Assembly (NCBI GenBank): GCA_963775275.1
Contig: CAVZII010000005.1
Coordinates: 62,001 to 126,000, forward strand
Reading direction: 5' to 3'
DNA: 64,000 bases
DNA from: JANWHQ01 sp963775275
GTDB taxonomy: Bacteria > Pseudomonadota > Alphaproteobacteria > Caulobacterales > Caulobacteraceae
This document shows, piece by piece, positions 42,877 to 51,021 of the stretch. The notes under the pieces are model-generated. The model saw nothing but the letters and a program-made list of their open reading frames with translations. It was not told where the DNA came from and ran no database searches. Within the stretch, counting starts at the first letter, position 1, and every line of letters begins with the position of its first letter. Position numbers and translations under genes: made by a program.

Positions 42877-43068
42877 TCAGTCCTCGCTGAAGATGGCTTC
42901 GATGGCCGCGTCGAACAGGCGCGCGATCCTGAACGCCAGCGGCAGGCTGGGATCGTACTTGCCGGTCTCGATGGCGTTGACGCTCTGGCGCGAGACGCCC
43001 AGGCGCTCGGCGAGGTCGGCCTGGCTCCAGCCCCGCTCGGCGCGCAGCACGCGAAGCCGGTTCCTCAC
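42877..43068 (-). CDS. XRE-family helix-turn-helix regulator (short)
   Basis: 63 residues starting at GTG 43068, overlapping the stop of the upstream membrane-protein gene by GTGA. It is a minimal DNA-binding domain: VRNRLRVLRAERGWSQADLAERLGVSRQSVNAIETGKYDPSLPLAFRIARLFDAAIEAIF (given here as the known HTH_3 layout: helix, turn, helix, then SVNAIE recognition). This type, following a small four-helix membrane protein, is common as a compact transcriptional repressor. It may bind the TGTC/GACA repeats upstream of the unit. Confidence 0.88.
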   Translation of the reverse strand: MRNRLRVLRAERGWSQADLAERLGVSRQSVNAIETGKYDPSLPLAFRIARLFDAAIEAIFSED

Positions 43069-43478
43069 CGGCCCGCCCGCCAGTTCACCCAGGCCTGGGA
43101 AGGCCCGAGCGCCACGACGAAGATCACGAACACAAAGACCATGTCCAGGTGCGCGACCCCGCCGTAGTCCTCCAGGAACCCCAGGACGGTGCAGATCGCG
43201 ACCGTGAGGCCGGCCGCCAGGGCGTGGGCGCGGCCGCGCAACATGCGGATGTATTCGTCGGTCTCGTCCTGGACGAAGCGCTGCATGGCCCAGATGACCC
43301 CGAAGACCGGCAGGGCGGGGGCCGCGGCGAACAGGTAGCGCAGCACGCCGTCCGGCATCCGGCCGTGGTGGTAGGTCCAGCCCACGATCCACAGGATGGC
43401 GACGTAGACGACCATGAAGCCCGCCACGCGAAGGGTGTAGCGGCGCGCGGCCGGCGATTTCCAACTGGCGAGTCCCAT
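43065..43478 (-). CDS. Four-helix membrane protein paired with the XRE regulator
   Basis: 137 residues. Hydrophobic segments: RVAGFMVVYVAILWIVGWTYHHG, VLRYLFAAAPALPVFGVIWAMQRFV, AHALAAGLTVAICTVLGFLED and LDMVFVFVIFVVALG. The sequence between contains DETDEYIRMLRGRAHALA, a charged motif shared by many membrane proteins that sit directly upstream of short XRE regulators. Its role is unknown; by arrangement it may sense the membrane and influence the regulator. Confidence 0.8.
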   Translation of the reverse strand: MGLASWKSPAARRYTLRVAGFMVVYVAILWIVGWTYHHGRMPDGVLRYLFAAAPALPVFGVIWAMQRFVQDETDEYIRMLRGRAHALAAGLTVAICTVLGFLEDYGGVAHLDMVFVFVIFVVALGPSQAWVNWRAGR

Positions 43479-43502
43479 GTCGATCTCCCCGGTCCGCCGC
43501 GC

Positions 43503-43709
43503 TCAGCGCCGCCGAGGCCGCAAGGCCTGGCCCGCGCGCCAGGCGCAGGCGCCGAAGGCGACGGACGCACCGACCGACGCGATGATGACGCCGGCGGCGA
43601 GCAGGGCGTCGCCCTGCGGCGTGAGGCGCAGTCCCAGGGCCACGCCCACGGCGCCGAGCGCGGCAAGCCAGAAGGCCTTGAACACGTTGCGGGTCAGATC
43701 GTTGGACAT
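43503..43709 (-). CDS. Small two-helix membrane protein, first gene of XRE unit
   Basis: 68 residues from ATG 43709 (MSNDLTRNVFKAFWLAALG), preceded immediately by an inverted repeat that overlaps its ribosome-binding region. Two hydrophobic segments (FWLAALGAVGVALGLRL, LLAAGVIIASVGASVAFGACAW) and a basic end RRR. 24 bases separate it from the four-helix membrane protein gene. Unknown function. Confidence 0.7.
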   Translation of the reverse strand: MSNDLTRNVFKAFWLAALGAVGVALGLRLTPQGDALLAAGVIIASVGASVAFGACAWRAGQALRPRRR

Positions 43710-43718
43710 GTCAGCTCT

Positions 43719-43737
43719 CCTTGTCTTGATGACAAGG
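43719..43737. promoter_or_regulatory. Operator candidate CCTTGTC-N5-GACAAGG
   Basis: A 7-base inverted repeat sits about 10 bases before the ATG at 43709, overlapping the ribosome-binding site. More TGTC and GACA half sites occur at 43755-43775. This fits autorepression by the XRE protein encoded downstream. Confidence 0.5.
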
Positions 43738-43850
43738 TAACTAGACATTCTGGGGTGTCAAGTGTCCTGGACATCATTCGCTGAGCGCTGGCGCCGTGTA
43801 GGTTGCGCCCTGCCCGGGCCGGCCGCGGCCGGGCAGCGCAGGGGGACGCC

Positions 43851-44180
43851 ATGCGAGGCCGTCACGACGAGACTGGCAAGTCGGACCGCGGCGCGGCGCC
43901 CCGGCCAAACGGCTCCAGGCGGCGGATCGCCCTCGGCATGGCGCTGTGCCTTGCGACCCTGGCCGCCTGCGCGGCCCAGCCCTACACGCACACGCCCGGC
44001 GCTCCGGGGTTCTTCCACGGACTGCTGCACGGCTTCATCGCGTGGTTCGCCCTGGTCGGGCACATCTTCAACCCCGAGATCCGCATTTACGCCTATCCCA
44101 ACTCAGGCGGCTGGTACGATTTCGGGTTCCTGATCGGGGCCTCGCTGCGGGGCGGCGGCGCGGGCGCGGCTTCGCGCTGA
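43851..44180 (+). CDS. Small lipoprotein-like envelope protein
   Basis: 109 residues from ATG 43851. After a basic leader (RRR) comes a signal segment ending LATLAACAAQP, a good lipobox (L-A-A-C). The mature part is aromatic and hydrophobic: GFFHGLLHGFIAWFALVGHIFNPEIRIYAYPNSGGWYDFGFLIGASL, which resembles small conserved lipoproteins of Proteobacteria that carry a G-W-Y-D-x-G-F-L motif. Function unknown. Confidence 0.75.
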   Translation: MRGRHDETGKSDRGAAPRPNGSRRRIALGMALCLATLAACAAQPYTHTPGAPGFFHGLLHGFIAWFALVGHIFNPEIRIYAYPNSGGWYDFGFLIGASLRGGGAGAASR

Positions 44181-44200
44181 GGCGGCGGGCGCGGGAGCCC

Positions 44201-45211
44201 TCACCACCTGCTGAAGTGCTTGGAGAGCTTGAGTCCCTGGCGCTGGTAGTGCGAGCCGCCCTCGCCATAGATGCGGGTCGGGCGCTGCGCCATCGCCTCG
44301 AACTGCAGGCGCGCGACGATCTGGCCATCCTCGAGGATGAAGGGCGCCTCGCGGCTGCGCACCTCGAGCACCGCGCGGCTGCCCTGGCCGCCGGCCTCGG
44401 CCGTGCCGAATCCCGGATCGAAGAAGCCGGCGTAGTGGGCGCGGAACTCGCCTACAGCCGGGTCGATGGGCGTCATCTCGGCGGCCTGGAGGACCGGGAT
44501 CTCGACCGTCTCCTTGGACGCCAGGATGTAGAACTCGCCGGGATCCAGCAGGAGCTCGCCGTGGCGGGGCTGCAGCGGCTCGAAGAAGTCGCGCGGGTCG
44601 TAGCCGGCCTCGATGTCGAGGTCGATGACGCCGGCGTGCCGGCGGGCGCGGAAGCCGGCGAGCTCGCCGGTCAGGTCGACGCCCACGGCGGTGATCCCGA
44701 GCCGCTCGGGAACGCCGCGCTTGAGGCGCAGCTGGTTCAGCCGCGTGCCGGCGCGGGCGAGGACCGAGAAGGTCTGCGGCGCGATCTCCAGATAGAGCGG
44801 GCCTTCGTAGCCCTCGGCCACGTCGTCGAAGGCCTGGCCGCCGTCGGTGAGCAGGCGCACGAAGATGTCGAGCCGGCCGGTGGAGCTCTTGGGATTGGCG
44901 CGGCCGGCGACGCCGGGCGGCAGGCGCAGGCGCTCCTGCACCTCGGCGATGTAGACGCAGCCGCGCTCGAGCACGGCGCCGCGCTCGAGGTCGAGCTCGT
45001 GCATGGCGACGGACTGGAGCCGGCCGGCGACCGTGCGCCCGCGCCCGGCGAGGAAGGAGGCGCGTACGCGCCAGCAGCGCTGGCCGAGGCGCAGGTCGAG
45101 GCTCGCCGGCTGGACCTGGCCCTCGGCGAAGGGCGTCGGCGCGGCGATGGCGCCGGCCGCGCACAGCGCCTCGATCGCCTGGCAGGGCAGGATGCCGGGC
45201 GCGTCAGGCAA
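44201..45211 (-). CDS. dcd: 2'-deoxycytidine 5'-triphosphate deaminase (two-domain type)
   Basis: 336 residues, roughly twice the length of E. coli Dcd, a form common in alphaproteobacteria. Two dUTPase-like domains: the first with QVQPASLDLRLGQRCWRV and the catalytic region RANPKSSTGRLDIFVRLLTDGGQAFDDV; the second with VDLTGELAGFRARRHAGVIDLDI and GFFDPGFGTAEAGGQGSRAVLEVRSREAPFILEDGQIVARLQFE (parts). It deaminates dCTP to dUTP for thymidylate supply. Its start overlaps the end of the leucine dehydrogenase gene by 8 bases, so both are co-transcribed. Confidence 0.92.
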   Translation of the reverse strand: MPDAPGILPCQAIEALCAAGAIAAPTPFAEGQVQPASLDLRLGQRCWRVRASFLAGRGRTVAGRLQSVAMHELDLERGAVLERGCVYIAEVQERLRLPPGVAGRANPKSSTGRLDIFVRLLTDGGQAFDDVAEGYEGPLYLEIAPQTFSVLARAGTRLNQLRLKRGVPERLGITAVGVDLTGELAGFRARRHAGVIDLDIEAGYDPRDFFEPLQPRHGELLLDPGEFYILASKETVEIPVLQAAEMTPIDPAVGEFRAHYAGFFDPGFGTAEAGGQGSRAVLEVRSREAPFILEDGQIVARLQFEAMAQRPTRIYGEGGSHYQRQGLKLSKHFSRW

Positions 45212-46283
45212 CGGCCGCTCCCATGCCCCTGCCCTCGGCGATGCGGGCGCGGGCGAGCTCGGCGGCGATCTCGTGGGTCGGCCGCCGCTCGGCCGTGGAG
45301 CGGTCCAGGATGTCGGCGAGGGTGGTCATCAGCCGGTCCACCTTGCCCTCGACCCAGGCCGGGTCATAGGCCTCGCCGCGGTCGAGCGCGCGGATCTCGG
45401 CCGCCACATTGATGATGCCGCCGCCGTTGATCACGTAGTCGGGCGCGAAGACGATCCCCCGCTCGAACAGCGCCTGGCCGACCTCGGGCGAGGCCAGGGG
45501 GTTGTTGGCGCCGCCGGCGATGACGCGGGCGCTCAGCCGGCCCAGCGTTTGCATCGTGACCACGGCGCCGAGCGCGCAGGGCGCGAAGACCTCGGCGGGC
45601 GTGTCGAAGATGGCGTCGGGCTCGACGATGGTCGCGCCGGTGCGACGGGCGACCTCGTCGAGCACGGGCGCGTTGACGTCGCTGACGTAGAGGCGCGCGC
45701 CGGCCGCGGCGAGCTTGTCGGCCAGGAAGCCGCCCACGTGGCCGACGCCCTGGATCGCCACCGCGACGCCATCCAGGCCCTTGCCATAGGCCCGCTGGAC
45801 GCACAGGCCGACGCCGCGGAAGACGCCTTCGGCGGTGACCGGGCTGGGATCGCCCGAGGCGCCGGGATGGCCGTCGAGACCGGCGACATAGCGGGTGCGG
45901 CGGCGGGCGTAGGCGAGGTCCTGGGGCGTCAGGCCGACGTCCTCGGCCGCCCAGTAGCGGCCGCCGACCTGCTCCACCGCGTCGCCGAAGGCCTCGAACA
46001 GCTCGGGCGTCTTGCCGGTGCGCGAGTCGCCGATGATCACCGCCTTGCCGCCGCCGAGGTCCAGGCCCGCGACGGCGCATTTGTAGGACATCGCGCGCGA
46101 GAGCCTGAGCGCGTCCTCCAGCGCCGCTTCGGCCGTCGGATAGGGCCACATCCGGCAGCCGCCCGAGGCGGGGCCGCGAGCGGTGGAATGGACGGCGATG
46201 ACGCACTTCAGGCCGCGCTTCGCATCGTGGAAGGCGTGGACGGCCTCGTGCCCATCGAAGGCGGGCGAATCGAACAGGGTCAT
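45204..46283 (-). CDS. ldh: Leucine/phenylalanine/valine dehydrogenase
   Basis: 359 residues. Amino-acid dehydrogenase with the substrate motif ARGPASGGCRMWPY, the catalytic Lys in AGLDLGGGKAVIIGD (K following GGG), and the NAD-binding VAIQGVGHVGGFLADKLAAAGARLYVSD. The Asn-containing end of the nucleotide domain is GGANNPLASPEVGQALFERGIVFAPDYVINGGGIINVA. It oxidatively deaminates branched-chain or aromatic amino acids. Operon with the downstream dcd gene (8-base overlap). Confidence 0.92.
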   Translation of the reverse strand: MTLFDSPAFDGHEAVHAFHDAKRGLKCVIAVHSTARGPASGGCRMWPYPTAEAALEDALRLSRAMSYKCAVAGLDLGGGKAVIIGDSRTGKTPELFEAFGDAVEQVGGRYWAAEDVGLTPQDLAYARRRTRYVAGLDGHPGASGDPSPVTAEGVFRGVGLCVQRAYGKGLDGVAVAIQGVGHVGGFLADKLAAAGARLYVSDVNAPVLDEVARRTGATIVEPDAIFDTPAEVFAPCALGAVVTMQTLGRLSARVIAGGANNPLASPEVGQALFERGIVFAPDYVINGGGIINVAAEIRALDRGEAYDPAWVEGKVDRLMTTLADILDRSTAERRPTHEIAAELARARIAEGRGMGAAVA

Positions 46284-46352
46284 GGGACGAAAGGCTGAGT
46301 CGGGAAAGGGCGCGAGGCTTACGCCGAGGGGGCGCAGGTCACAAGCGGGTGG

Positions 46353-47405
46353 TCAGCCCCCTTCGTCGCCCTCGCGGGCGACACTTCCCCCGGAGGCGGA
46401 AGATCGAAACGGCCGATGCTCTGGGGGCGGGATCGGCGGCGCGGCGGACGGCAGGGGCTGGGCGGGATCCTTGATGTAGGCCATCACGTCGTCCCAGACC
46501 TTCGGGTTCTCGAGGTCGATGAGCAGGAGGTGATAGCCGTCGGCGTAGTAGGCGGTGCGGTCGAGCGGCCCCTCGAGGCCCGCGGCGGCGTGGAAGGCGG
46601 GGTCCTTGCCGATGATCTGGTCCTTGGCGCCGTAGAGATAGAGCGTCGGGACCCGAAGCTCGCCGGTCTCGGACCAGCCGCGCTGCATCAGGTCGACCAG
46701 GCCGTAGAGGGCGTCGAGCCGCGAGCCCCAGAGAAGCAGCGGATCGGCGCCCATGCGGCGCAGCTCCTCGAAGTTGTCGCTGGCGGCGATGTTCCGGGTG
46801 ATGAACGTCGGCGGCGTGATCACGTAGGACGGCAGGAGGTGCGCGCCCAGGAACAGGGCGACCTTGTTGGGCAGGGGCTGGGCCGACCAGCCCCACACCG
46901 CCGGCGAGGACAGCACCAGCCGGTCGGCCGAGGGCGGATTGTCCGAGGCGAAGGCGTCGATGGCGACCGCCCCGCCCATGCTGACCCCGACCACCGCCAC
47001 GATGGCGTGCGGATAGCGCCGCCGGACCAGGGCGGTGAAGGTGCGAAGGTCGTCCTCCATCAGCCGGCGCCCGCCCCAGACGCCGCGATGGGGCGAGCGG
47101 CCGAAGCCGCGCTGGTCGAAGGCGTAGGTGGTGATCCCGTGGCGCGCCCAATAGGCGCCGGCGAGGTCGAAGGCGTTGGCGTAGTCGTCCATGCCGTGCA
47201 GGCCGACGATCACGGCCCAGGGCTCGCCCCTCGCGTCCCAGTGCTCCAGGCCCAGCCGCGTCCCGTCGAAGCTGACGAAGGCATGGTTCTCGATACGGGG
47301 GCCAGAGAAGTCGGCGCCCGGATGGCCCACGCGCTGGGTCACCGGCGAGCAGGCGGCGAGCGTGAGGAGCAGCGCGAACGCCAACCTGATCGTTCCCACC
47401 GTCAT
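46353..47405 (-). CDS. Lipoprotein alpha/beta-hydrolase (monoglyceride lipase-like)
   Basis: About 350 residues from ATG 47405, where a lipoprotein signal starts (MTVGTIRLAFALLLTLAACSP, lipobox L-A-A-C). Serine aminopeptidase S33/Hydrolase_4 layout: VIVGLHGMDDYANAFDLAGAYWA, DQRGFGRSPHRG, nucleophile elbow VAVVGVSMGGAVAIDAFAS (G-V-S-M-G), LYLYGAKDQIIGKDPAF (acid) and ADGYHLLLIDLENPKVWDDVMAYI (His). It probably hydrolyses lipids or peptides at the outer envelope. The upstream in-frame leader from 47486 is not conserved-looking. Confidence 0.88.
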   Translation of the reverse strand: MTVGTIRLAFALLLTLAACSPVTQRVGHPGADFSGPRIENHAFVSFDGTRLGLEHWDARGEPWAVIVGLHGMDDYANAFDLAGAYWARHGITTYAFDQRGFGRSPHRGVWGGRRLMEDDLRTFTALVRRRYPHAIVAVVGVSMGGAVAIDAFASDNPPSADRLVLSSPAVWGWSAQPLPNKVALFLGAHLLPSYVITPPTFITRNIAASDNFEELRRMGADPLLLWGSRLDALYGLVDLMQRGWSETGELRVPTLYLYGAKDQIIGKDPAFHAAAGLEGPLDRTAYYADGYHLLLIDLENPKVWDDVMAYIKDPAQPLPSAAPPIPPPEHRPFRSSASGGSVAREGDEGG

Positions 47406-47482
47406 GGCCGGCGCCGGGCGCCTGCAATCGGGCGGGTCGCGACGCGACGCGACCCGGGGGGCCGCCCATGAACACCAGCCTC

Positions 47483-48118
47483 TCATGGTCGTTCGGCGTT
47501 CATGGCTCCCCGGGACGAGCCCGGGGATGACGGTGGTTGGGAGAGGATCTCCCGCACGCGCGCCTGCAGGTGCGGAACGGCCTCGGCTTCGAACCAGGGA
47601 TGGCGCCTGAGCCAGGCCGTGTTGCGCCAGGAGGGATGCGGCAGCGGCATGATGGTAGGCAGGAACGCGCGCCAGTCGGCCACGGTTTCGGTCATCGAGC
47701 GTCCGGCCCGTTCGCCGAGCGCCCAGGCGATCGCGTGCTGGCCCACGAGCAGGGTGAGTTCGACGTGCGGCAGGGCGGCCAGCAGCCTCGGCCGCCAGAG
47801 CTCGGCGCAGCGCCGGGGCGGCGGGTAGTCCCCGCCCTTGGGATCGGTGCCGGGGTAGCAGAAGGCCTGGGCGGCCACGCCGATGCGCGGATCGCCGTAG
47901 AAGGCGTCGCGATCGACGCCGAGCCAGCCGCGCAGGCGGTCGCCGGAAGGATCATCGAACGGCAGGCCGCTCTCGTGGACGCGCCGGCCGGGCGCCTGGC
48001 CGCAGACCAGGAGCCGGGTCTGAGGCGCCACCATCACCACTGGACGCGGAACATGCGGCAGCTCGCCCTCGCAGGCGCGGCAGGCGCGGATCTCGGCGAG
48101 CACGGCCTGAAGGCTCAT
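47483..48118 (-). CDS. Uracil-DNA glycosylase family protein
   Basis: 211 residues. Short UDG-superfamily member: RACRACEGELPHVPRPVV (two Cys of a possible iron-sulfur or zinc site), LLVCGQAPGRRVHESGLPFDDPSGDRLRGWLGVDRDAFYGD (motif one, with G-Q-A-P-G) and PLPHPSWRNTAWLRRHPWFEAE (motif two, H-P-S-x-R-N). Family members remove uracil or deaminated bases from DNA. The gene stands alone between the lipase and hslO genes. Confidence 0.88.
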   Translation of the reverse strand: MSLQAVLAEIRACRACEGELPHVPRPVVMVAPQTRLLVCGQAPGRRVHESGLPFDDPSGDRLRGWLGVDRDAFYGDPRIGVAAQAFCYPGTDPKGGDYPPPRRCAELWRPRLLAALPHVELTLLVGQHAIAWALGERAGRSMTETVADWRAFLPTIMPLPHPSWRNTAWLRRHPWFEAEAVPHLQARVREILSQPPSSPGSSRGAMNAERP

Positions 48119-48181
48119 GGGTCCGATTTAGCAATGATGCGGGCGCTGGGAAGGCGCCGCGGCGGCCAAGAAGCGGCGAGC

Positions 48182-49096
48182 TCAGCCCTCGACGCTGTCG
48201 GGCGCGACCTCGTAGACCCGCGAGCAGTATTCGCAGGTGACGCGGATCACCCCGTCCGGCTCGACCATCTCGACCCGCTCATCGGCCGGGAACGAGCGCA
48301 GGAGGCTCAAGATGCGGTCGGGCGAGCAGCGGCAGAACGCCTTCAGCGGCTTGGACCGGAAGAGCCGCACCCCGTCCTCGTGGAACAGGCGGTAGAGCAG
48401 CCGCTCGGCCGGCAGAGCCGGGTCGATCAGCTCGTCCTCGCCCAGGGTCTCGAACAGGGCCTGGGCGCGGGTCCAGGCGTCCTCGGCCTCGAGGCGGGCG
48501 TCCAGGTCGCCGGCGATGTTCTGGATGAGGAGCCCGCCGGCGCGCCAGGTGGGGCCTCCGTCGGTCCGAAGCTGGCCGACGGCCAGCCGCACCCGCGTCG
48601 GGGTCTGCTCGGACTGGGCGAAATAGGTCTCGGCGCAGAGCGCGAGGGTCTCGCCCTCGATCGGGGTCATGCCCTGGTAGCGGTCCATGCCGGGGCCCTG
48701 GTCGATGGTCATGACGAAGACGCCCTGGCCGAGCAGGCTCCTGGCGCCGGGCCGGGCGAAGCCCTGGGAGGCGGCGGCGACCTTCTCCGCGTCGAAGCTG
48801 CAGTAGCCGCGAAGGGCGCCGGCGGTGTCGTAGTCGGCGACCAGCAGCGAGACCGGGCCGTCGCCCTGGGCCTGGACGATCAGGCGGCCCTCGAACTTCA
48901 GGCTCGCGCCCACGAGCGCGGCCAGGGCGCAGGCCTCGCCGAGCAGGTTGGCCACCGGCTCGGGATAGTCGTGCCGCGTCAGGATCTCGTCGACCAGCGG
49001 GCCGAGCCGCGCGATGCGGCCGCGCACCGGCGCGTCCTCGATCTGGAAGGGGGAGACGAAATCGTCGCCGGGCGGCGGCTGAAAGGGTTCAGGCAC
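48182..49096 (-). CDS. hslO: Redox-regulated chaperone Hsp33
   Basis: 304 residues from GTG 49096 (VPEPFQPPPGDDFVSPFQIED), the usual Hsp33 opening for this group. The substrate domain runs through VRGRIARLGPLVDEILTRHDYPEPVANLLGEACALAALVG and SLLVADYDTAGALRGY. The C-terminal zinc switch has FCRCSPDRILSLL (C-x-C) and VTCEYCSRVYEV (C-x-x-C). Oxidative disulfide formation turns it into a holdase for unfolding proteins. The open frame continues 70 codons upstream but lacks homology. In Caulobacter relatives it is next to argF; here a toxin-antitoxin-like pair intervenes. Confidence 0.93.
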   Translation of the reverse strand: MPEPFQPPPGDDFVSPFQIEDAPVRGRIARLGPLVDEILTRHDYPEPVANLLGEACALAALVGASLKFEGRLIVQAQGDGPVSLLVADYDTAGALRGYCSFDAEKVAAASQGFARPGARSLLGQGVFVMTIDQGPGMDRYQGMTPIEGETLALCAETYFAQSEQTPTRVRLAVGQLRTDGGPTWRAGGLLIQNIAGDLDARLEAEDAWTRAQALFETLGEDELIDPALPAERLLYRLFHEDGVRLFRSKPLKAFCRCSPDRILSLLRSFPADERVEMVEPDGVIRVTCEYCSRVYEVAPDSVEG

Positions 49097-49330
49097 GGCG
49101 GATCCAGGCTCGCCGACCGCGGGGGCCGGCCATGGAGGCGGGGTGGTGGAGGGCTTCGGCCCGGATATAGGTGCGATCCGCGCCGGACCAAGCGTGGGCG
49201 CCTCGCCGCCTGAAACGCCCGGCGCAGAGGCCCCCCCGGCTCGTCCGCACGCGCCCCGACAGGGCTCCAGGTTGTCCGCGATGGAGCCGCGCGGGCGCCG
49301 GGCGGCGGCCATCGCTCTGATTGAGGAAGA

Positions 49331-49771
49331 TCACGACGTGAGCCGCACGGCCTCCTGCAGCGAAACCACGATCTGTGGCGCAAGCACGGAGGGGCTGGAG
49401 CGAACTCTCCCGATGAGCCGCTCGTCGGCCGTGGCCAGGCAGGTCCCACGGCCGACCGCCAGGGCCAGGTAGAGGCAGTCGTAGGCAGGGTGGTCGAGTT
49501 CGACCGCAAGGCGCGTCGCCTCTTCGAGCATGCCCCTCATCGGGACCAGCTCGATCTCGGCGCTGGCCAGCAGCCGCGCAGCCAGGACCGCCTCCTCGGC
49601 CAGGAACTCGCGCCGGTTGACCTTCTTCCAGAGCACGTTCGCGCATTCCGCCACGATCAGGTCCGGAGCGACCAACGCATGTGCGCCGCGAAGCGCCGTG
49701 GCCTCGTCCGTTCCGGCCTCCTGGACGACCCACTTGATGGCGACGCTGGCGTCGATGACCAGCGGGCTCAC
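49331..49771 (-). CDS. PIN-domain toxin (VapC-like)
   Basis: 146 residues, starting MSPLVIDASVAIKWVVQE with the first acidic residue of the PIN triad (D near residue 7). AHALVAPDLIVAECANVLWKK (second acid) and DHPAYDCLYLALAVGRGTCLATADERL (third and fourth acids, D-x-x-Y-L-A-L-A) complete the Mg2+ site. PIN toxins cleave tRNA or rRNA. Its ATG overlaps the stop of the antitoxin gene (ATGA, 49768-49771), the standard coupling. Confidence 0.9.
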   Translation of the reverse strand: MSPLVIDASVAIKWVVQEAGTDEATALRGAHALVAPDLIVAECANVLWKKVNRREFLAEEAVLAARLLASAEIELVPMRGMLEEATRLAVELDHPAYDCLYLALAVGRGTCLATADERLIGRVRSSPSVLAPQIVVSLQEAVRLTS

Positions 49772-50007
49772 CGCTCCTCGCGGCCTTCGCGCACCAACTC
49801 CTCGGCGGGGGTATGACGGCGGCCGGCGGTCAGCCGACGCAGCTGCGCCGCCATCTCGTCGAAGGAGGGCTCGACATCGGCCGCAAGGGCGTTGCGGAGG
49901 ATCTCACGGTGTTCCGCCTCCATCGAGCGTCCGTGGCGGGCGGCCCGGCGCTTGAGCCGGCCGACGAGCTCGTCCTCGATGTCGCGAACAAGCAGGCTGC
50001 GAGGCAT
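49768..50007 (-). CDS. FitA/VapB-like ribbon-helix-helix antitoxin
   Basis: 79 residues from ATG 50007 (MPRSLLVRDIEDELVGRLKRRAARHGRSMEAEHREILRNAL), a FitA-type ribbon-helix-helix DNA-binding domain, followed by a flexible C-terminal arm FDEMAAQLRRLTAGRRHTPAEEL that would block the PIN active site. A perfect inverted repeat directly upstream (50018-50039) is the expected autoregulatory operator. Coupled to the toxin by a 4-base overlap. Confidence 0.88.
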   Translation of the reverse strand: MPRSLLVRDIEDELVGRLKRRAARHGRSMEAEHREILRNALAADVEPSFDEMAAQLRRLTAGRRHTPAEELVREGREER

Positions 50008-50017
50008 GGCGCGCTCC

Positions 50018-50039
50018 ATATCATTGCTAGCAATGATAT
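50018..50039. promoter_or_regulatory. Perfect 22-base palindrome upstream of the antitoxin gene
   Basis: ATATCATTGCT followed by its exact complement AGCAATGATAT, centred 22 bases before the antitoxin ATG at 50007. AT-rich against a GC-rich background. Typical operator for a VapB/FitA-type repressor. Confidence 0.75.
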
Positions 50040-50073
50040 CATCGCCTCATGCAACTGCAAGGACGCACGACGC

Positions 50074-51021
50074 TCATCCGTTCCCGGCGAAGCACCAGGC
50101 CAGGACCGCCTTCTGGGCGTGGATTCGGTTCTCGGCCTCGTCCCAGACCAGCGACTGGGGCCCGTCGATGACCTCGTCGGTGACCTCCTCGCCCCGGTGC
50201 GCCGGCAGGCAGTGCAGGAACACCGCTTCGGGATGGGCCAGCGACATCAGCTCGGCGTCGACCTGATAGGGCTCGAAGGCGTCCAGCCGCGCCTCGCCGT
50301 CCACGTCGCCCATGGAGACCCAGGTGTCGGTGACCACGCAGTCGGCGCCTCGGACGGCCTCGCGCGGATCCTCGGTCATATCGATCCGCGCGCCCTCGCG
50401 CTCGGCCCTGGCGAGGTCGACGAGATCCGGGTGGTAGACCGCCGGGCAGGCGATGTTGAGGCGAAAGCCCAGGATCGCCGCGGCGTGGATGAAGCTGGCG
50501 CAGACATTGTTGCCGTCGCCGATCCAGGCGATCGTGCGCCCGGCGATGGGCCCCCTCGCCTCCTCGAACGCCTGGATGTCGGCCAGGATCTGGCAGGGGT
50601 GGCTCTTGTCGGTCAGGCCGTTGATCACCGGCACGGAGGCCGCCTGGGCGAAGCGCTCGACGTCCTCGTGCCGGTTGGCGCGGATCATCACCGCGTCGAC
50701 CATGCGCGAGAGCACGCGCGCGGTGTCCTCGACGGTCTCGCCGCGGCCGAGCTGTGTCTCGCCCGACGAGACGATCGAGACCGCTCCGCCGAGCTGACGC
50801 ATGGCCGCGTCGAACGAGAAGCGCGTGCGCGTGGAGTGCTTCTCGAACAGCATGGCCAGAAGCCGGCCCTTGGCGGGAGCGTCCGGGTCGACCTCGGCCT
50901 TGCCCCAGCCGTGGCGGGCCGCCTTGCGGCGCTTGGCGTCCTCGAGGATGCCGCGGACGGTCTCGGCGTCCAGGCGCCAGAGGTCGATGAAGTGGCGGGG
51001 GGAAGCGGCCGGCGCGCTCAT
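50074..51021 (-). CDS. argF: Ornithine carbamoyltransferase
   Basis: 315 residues. Arginine biosynthesis: ornithine plus carbamoyl phosphate to citrulline. The carbamoyl-phosphate loop is FEKHSTRTRFSFDAAMRQLGG (S-T-R-T-R); DKSHPCQILADIQAFEE (H-P-x-Q) and IAWIGDGNNVCASFIHAAAILGF form the second domain; DTWVSMGDVDGEARLDAF has the ornithine-binding D-x-x-x-S-M-G; and VFLHCLPAHRGEEV is the H-C-L-P signature. Its ATG overlaps the argD stop (ATGA), so it is the second gene of an arg operon reading away from gcrA. Confidence 0.95.
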   Translation of the reverse strand: MSAPAASPRHFIDLWRLDAETVRGILEDAKRRKAARHGWGKAEVDPDAPAKGRLLAMLFEKHSTRTRFSFDAAMRQLGGAVSIVSSGETQLGRGETVEDTARVLSRMVDAVMIRANRHEDVERFAQAASVPVINGLTDKSHPCQILADIQAFEEARGPIAGRTIAWIGDGNNVCASFIHAAAILGFRLNIACPAVYHPDLVDLARAEREGARIDMTEDPREAVRGADCVVTDTWVSMGDVDGEARLDAFEPYQVDAELMSLAHPEAVFLHCLPAHRGEEVTDEVIDGPQSLVWDEAENRIHAQKAVLAWCFAGNG

